DNA of 64,000 nucleotides, from positions 62,001-126,000 of the forward strand of contig CAUJHS010000060.1 in the NCBI GenBank assembly GCA_963204915.1, written 5' to 3'. The stretch's first letter is position 1. The number at the start of each line of letters is the position of its first letter. The notes beneath the pieces are model-generated. The model did not search any database and was not told the DNA's origin. It saw only the letters and a list, made by a program, of their open reading frames with translations. This DNA is from Planctomycetota bacterium (GTDB taxonomy: Bacteria > Planctomycetota > Planctomycetia > Pirellulales > Pirellulaceae). This document shows positions 62,661 to 64,000 of this stretch, piece after piece. Made by a program: the position numbers and the translations under genes.

Positions 62661-63667
62661 TCACCGGCGGCGCCGGGTTCGTCGGATATCATTTGACTTC
62701 CGAGCTTTGCAAAGAAGCCACGAATGAGATCGTGCTTGTCGATAACTTTGCGCGCGGGCGCCGTGACGCAGAGCTAAACGCCCTGCTCGCGAAGCCTAAC
62801 GTGCGAATCGTCTCGGGCGATCTGACGCGTCCGGAAGTTTATGAACAACTGGGCGACGGTTACGACGAGGTGTATCACCTGGCCGCCGTGATCGGCGTTA
62901 AGCACGTGCTGGAGCGGCCCGAAGCCGTGGTGCGCGTGAACGCGCTCTCCACGATTTTGCTGCTGGACTGGTTCACCGCGGGGAACAACGGCAAGTTGCT
63001 GTTCTCGTCGACCAGCGAAGCGTACGCCTGGACGCAGAAGTTTCATCAACTTCCCATTCCCACGCCGGAAGATGTGCCGCTGGCGCTGACCGACCTATCC
63101 AACCCGCGCAGCAGTTATGCGGGCAGCAAGATTTTTGGCGAATTGGCGGTTACCCAGTACGGTCAACGTTCCGGTAAACCGTTTGTGATTGTGCGGTACC
63201 ACAACGTGTATGGACCGCGCATGGGGCACGAGCACGTGATTCCCGAGTTGTACGCCCGCGCGCTGCGCGGCGAGTCGCCGCTGGTCGTGTACTCGACGCA
63301 TCATCGCCGCGCGTTCTGTTATGTGCAGGACGCGGTGCGTTGCACGATCGCCGCGATGCGGTCTTCGGCCGCTAATGGGAAGACGTTCAACATTGGCAAC
63401 GACCGCGAGGAAACGCTGATTGGCGATCTGGCTAAGAAAATCCTCGCGCGCGCAAATCGTCCTCAGACGATAACGGCCAAAGACGCGGTCAATGATCCAA
63501 TCAACCGCCGTTGCCCCGATGTTTCCCGCGCGCGAAACGTACTTGGCTTCGAACCGCAAGTTTCGCTCGATCAAGGTTTGGACTTAACCTTGGCGTGGTA
63601 TCACCGCGAGCTTACACAACAAGCCGCATCCTCAAAGGAAGGCCGTCATGACCGACAAGTCGCCTAA
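62630..63667 (+). CDS. SDR-family NAD-dependent epimerase/dehydratase (possible UXS- or LegB-like)
   Basis: 345 residues from the ATG at 62630, with GAGG ahead; it overlaps the dehydrogenase by 31 bases. ILITGGAGFVGYHLTSEL begins the NAD site, DNFARGRRDAELNALL follows, and the catalytic residues are in SSTSEAYAW and YAGSK (YxxxK). VRYHNVYGPRMGHEHVIPEL marks the sugar-binding side. It resembles UDP-glucuronate decarboxylases (UXS) and NDP-sugar 4,6-dehydratases and sits right after a nucleotide-sugar dehydrogenase and before a LegC homologue. It could make a UDP-pentose from the dehydrogenase product, or be the LegB 4,6-dehydratase of the nonulosonate route. The sequence cannot decide. Confidence 0.78.
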   Translation: MSQVGTRRILITGGAGFVGYHLTSELCKEATNEIVLVDNFARGRRDAELNALLAKPNVRIVSGDLTRPEVYEQLGDGYDEVYHLAAVIGVKHVLERPEAVVRVNALSTILLLDWFTAGNNGKLLFSSTSEAYAWTQKFHQLPIPTPEDVPLALTDLSNPRSSYAGSKIFGELAVTQYGQRSGKPFVIVRYHNVYGPRMGHEHVIPELYARALRGESPLVVYSTHHRRAFCYVQDAVRCTIAAMRSSAANGKTFNIGNDREETLIGDLAKKILARANRPQTITAKDAVNDPINRRCPDVSRARNVLGFEPQVSLDQGLDLTLAWYHRELTQQAASSKEGRHDRQVA

Positions 63668-64000
63668 CGCTCCGGCGGCGCCGATTGCGCTGTACACGCC
63701 CGAGATTCGCGGCAATGAGTGGAAGTACGTCAAAGAGTGTCTCGACACGGCTTGGGTCTCGTCGGTCGGCGCGTTCGTCGATCGCTTTGAACACATGTTG
63801 GCCGAGCGCATGGGCGTACATCACGCCGTCGCGGTGACGAGCGGAACAGCGGCCTTGCACACCGCACTCAACTTGATGGGCGTGACGCAGGACGACGAAG
63901 TGCTCGTCTCGACGCTCACGTTCATCGCTTCGGCCAATGCCGTGCGGTATTGCGGCGCCTGGCCCGTGTTCATCGACGCGGAGCCGAACCACTGGCAGAT
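63648..64000 (+). CDS. legC: LegC-like PLP-dependent aminotransferase (5' part, cut by window edge)
   Basis: The first 117 residues are visible from the ATG at 63648, with AAAGGAAGG five bases upstream; it overlaps the SDR gene by 20 bases. The segment starting IALYTPEIRGNEWKYVKECL, then DTAWVSSVGAFVDRFEHML, matches LegC-type 4-aminotransferases of legionaminic acid synthesis. It goes on through the cofactor loop TSGTAALHTALNLMG and VLVSTLTFIASANAVRYCG. The PLP Lys lies beyond base 64000. It would add the 4-amino group to the 4-keto sugar before acetylation. This and PtmE are the strongest reasons for naming the route legionaminic rather than sialic. Confidence 0.82.
   Translation, partial: MTDKSPNAPAAPIALYTPEIRGNEWKYVKECLDTAWVSSVGAFVDRFEHMLAERMGVHHAVAVTSGTAALHTALNLMGVTQDDEVLVSTLTFIASANAVRYCGAWPVFIDAEPNHWQ

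Noticed and set aside
62630-63667. Firm assignment of this SDR gene as legB
   Set aside because: It resembles UDP-glucuronate decarboxylases at least as well, and the 4,6-dehydratase step is also covered by the WbpM-like gene. I kept the call open.

Overview
The window looks like one contiguous piece of a moderately GC-rich planctomycete chromosome, possibly from the order Pirellulales. The lineage call is an inference from gene content: a tandem-sulfatase protein, a multi-haem cytochrome carrying a PA14-like domain next to a beta-propeller protein, ExbB/ExbD operons with TPR and VWA partners, and many secreted proteins of unknown function. Start sites agree with this: some genes have good GGAG-type ribosome sites, while many have none and several start with GTG or TTG. 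I found no rRNA, tRNA, CRISPR array, prophage or intact insertion sequence.

Layout. 1-250: cut-off end of a small Cys/His-rich exported protein resembling four-helix copper-storage proteins. 599-2077: TadG-like VWA protein. 2638-7285: two Hsp20 chaperones and a large Clp/Hsp100-like AAA+ protein. 7493-11690: secreted unknown, lipoprotein, NnrU/MddA-like membrane methyltransferase and YceI protein. 11911-18325: six-gene unit VWA(TonB-like)-TPR-ExbB-ExbD-ExbD-TPR ending in a clear terminator. 18540-23436: ABC ATPase, permease and a membrane-anchored partner, also ending in a terminator. 23921-33232: hybrid histidine kinase, possible RdgC-like protein, endonuclease/exonuclease/phosphatase (EEP) protein and double sulfatase. 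33465-35611 (plus strand): double-thioredoxin protein and Tat-type metallophosphoesterase. 35844-36038: IS630 transposase remnant. 36028-40809: FAD/Fe-S oxidoreductase co-transcribed with moaD, moaE and moaA. 40964-43583: zinc-ribbon membrane protein, polytopic membrane protein and an HtrA-type protease. 43886-48178: five-haem cytochrome with PA14-like domain and beta-propeller protein.

48284-64000 is a surface-polysaccharide sugar-nucleotide locus. It carries the whole Wbp-type route from UDP-GlcNAc to UDP-2,3-diacetamido-glucuronate (wbpA, wbpB, wbpE, wbpD). It also carries a nearly full nonulosonic (legionaminic-type) route: a WbpM/PglF-like 4,6-dehydratase, LegC-like aminotransferase, NeuD/PglD-like acetyltransferase, NeuC/LegG epimerase, NeuB/LegI synthase, NeuA/LegF CMP-transferase and a PtmE-like nucleotidyltransferase. 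A UDP-glucuronate 4-epimerase-like gene, a second nucleotide-sugar dehydrogenase and another SDR-family enzyme are present too. The locus runs off the right edge.

The best candidate for an undescribed system is the 11911-18325 unit. An ExbB/ExbD proton-driven motor sits with a protein that has the TonB-style SxxxH transmembrane motif but a von Willebrand A domain in place of the TonB C-terminal domain, and with two TPR proteins.
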